Assembly: GCA_900321525.1 (NCBI GenBank)
Contig: ONWL01000294.1
Span: forward strand, 1-6,104
Origin: an uncultured Eubacteriales bacterium
GTDB taxonomy: Bacteria; Bacillota; Clostridia; Lachnospirales; Lachnospiraceae
DNA length: 6,104 nucleotides
Reading direction: 5' to 3'
Under the pieces are notes generated by a model. That model was not told the origin of the DNA. It ran no database searches and was given only the letters and a program-made list of their open reading frames with translations. The translations under genes and the position numbers were made by a program. This document shows, in pieces, positions 5,894-6,104 of the stretch (the stretch's first letter is position 1; each line of letters starts with the position of its first letter).

Positions 5894-6104
5894 GTGAAAA
5901 ACAATAATAATACCAATGATTATTATACATCACGTCAGCTGAAATTACCACTGGAAATTGAAAAAATGATTGATATTGCTGACCCGGTATATTCTTTTTG
6001 TGACATAATGGATCGCATTGACCTAAAAAAATTTCTTGCGACTGAGGAACGCAGGACTGGCCGCCCCAGGTGTGATGAAATAAAGTTACTGAAAGTTATA
6101 CTTT
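5894..6104 (+). CDS. IS1182-family transposase, N-terminal part (DUF772 region), truncated by window end
   Basis: Seventy codons are visible, running off the 3' edge. The text TSRQLKLPLEIEKMIDIADP is followed by VYSFCDIMDRIDLKKFL and RRTGRPRCDEIKLLKVIL. This is the usual opening of IS1182-type transposases, where the helical DUF772 N-terminal domain precedes the DDE catalytic domain, which lies outside the window. GTG at 5894 is the first start codon after the in-frame TAA at 5837-5839. No ribosome binding site precedes it, and the -10 box ends only 6 bases away, so translation is probably leaderless. The next in-frame ATG, at 5966, also lacks a good binding site and would cut into the conserved start. 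Whether the element is intact cannot be seen here. Confidence 0.8.
   Translation, partial: MKNNNNTNDYYTSRQLKLPLEIEKMIDIADPVYSFCDIMDRIDLKKFLATEERRTGRPRCDEIKLLKVIL

Larger units (their letters stand above)
5817..6104 (+). mobile_element. Left end of an IS1182-like insertion sequence, cut by the window edge
   Basis: GGGGCTGT at 5817-5824 resembles the outer end of IS1182-family terminal inverted repeats. After it come an A-rich stretch, a long hairpin, a promoter and the transposase start, a normal IS left-end layout. The right end and any target duplication lie outside the window, so the exact left boundary is an estimate. The element is AT-rich compared with its flank. Confidence 0.65.

Overview
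The window reads mostly as chromosomal DNA of a gut-type Firmicute, probably Lachnospiraceae (Clostridia). The evidence is the gene families present, codon use rich in gca/gga/aga/gaa, and strong AGGGAG/GGAGG ribosome binding sites. All genes lie on the + strand. The first ~400 bases look foreign: they are about 60% GC by hand count, strongly GC-ending in the third codon position, and encode part of a BioD-like P-loop domain resembling the N-terminal part of an actinobacterial (Bifidobacterium-like) phosphate acetyltransferase. This piece is joined in frame to a Lachnospiraceae-type ABC_ATPase gene that has lost its own start, so the opening 2.1-kb ORF is a chimera. A contig misassembly is the likeliest explanation.

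Layout: 1-2121, chimeric ORF whose main part (from about 400) is a predicted ATPase of the ABC class. It ends in a basic tail built on three 39-bp tandem repeats. 2186-2282, first copy of a 97-bp hairpin-rich dispersed repeat. 2301-2771, a Nudix hydrolase. About 2795-3230, a decayed gene of unknown family. 3330-4109, a rhodanese plus cyclophilin-like protein whose lipoprotein signal peptide looks eroded. 4163-4259, second copy of the 97-bp repeat. 4275-4513, a second small broken ORF. 4634-4691, a near-consensus promoter followed by a 13-bp palindrome. 4736-5614, a DegV-family protein. 5817-6104, the left end of an IS1182-like insertion sequence with a 15-bp hairpin, an extended -10 promoter and the first 70 codons of its transposase, cut by the window edge.

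The genes do not form one pathway. The intact ones (Nudix, rhodanese/cyclophilin-like, DegV) look like separate housekeeping or accessory units, separated by repeats, gene remnants and an IS. I see no defence, biosynthetic, CRISPR or phage system, no tRNA or rRNA, and no convincing new multi-gene system. The points most worth a second look are the chimeric junction, the two nearly identical structured repeats, the in-frame minisatellite, and the apparently leaderless transposase start.
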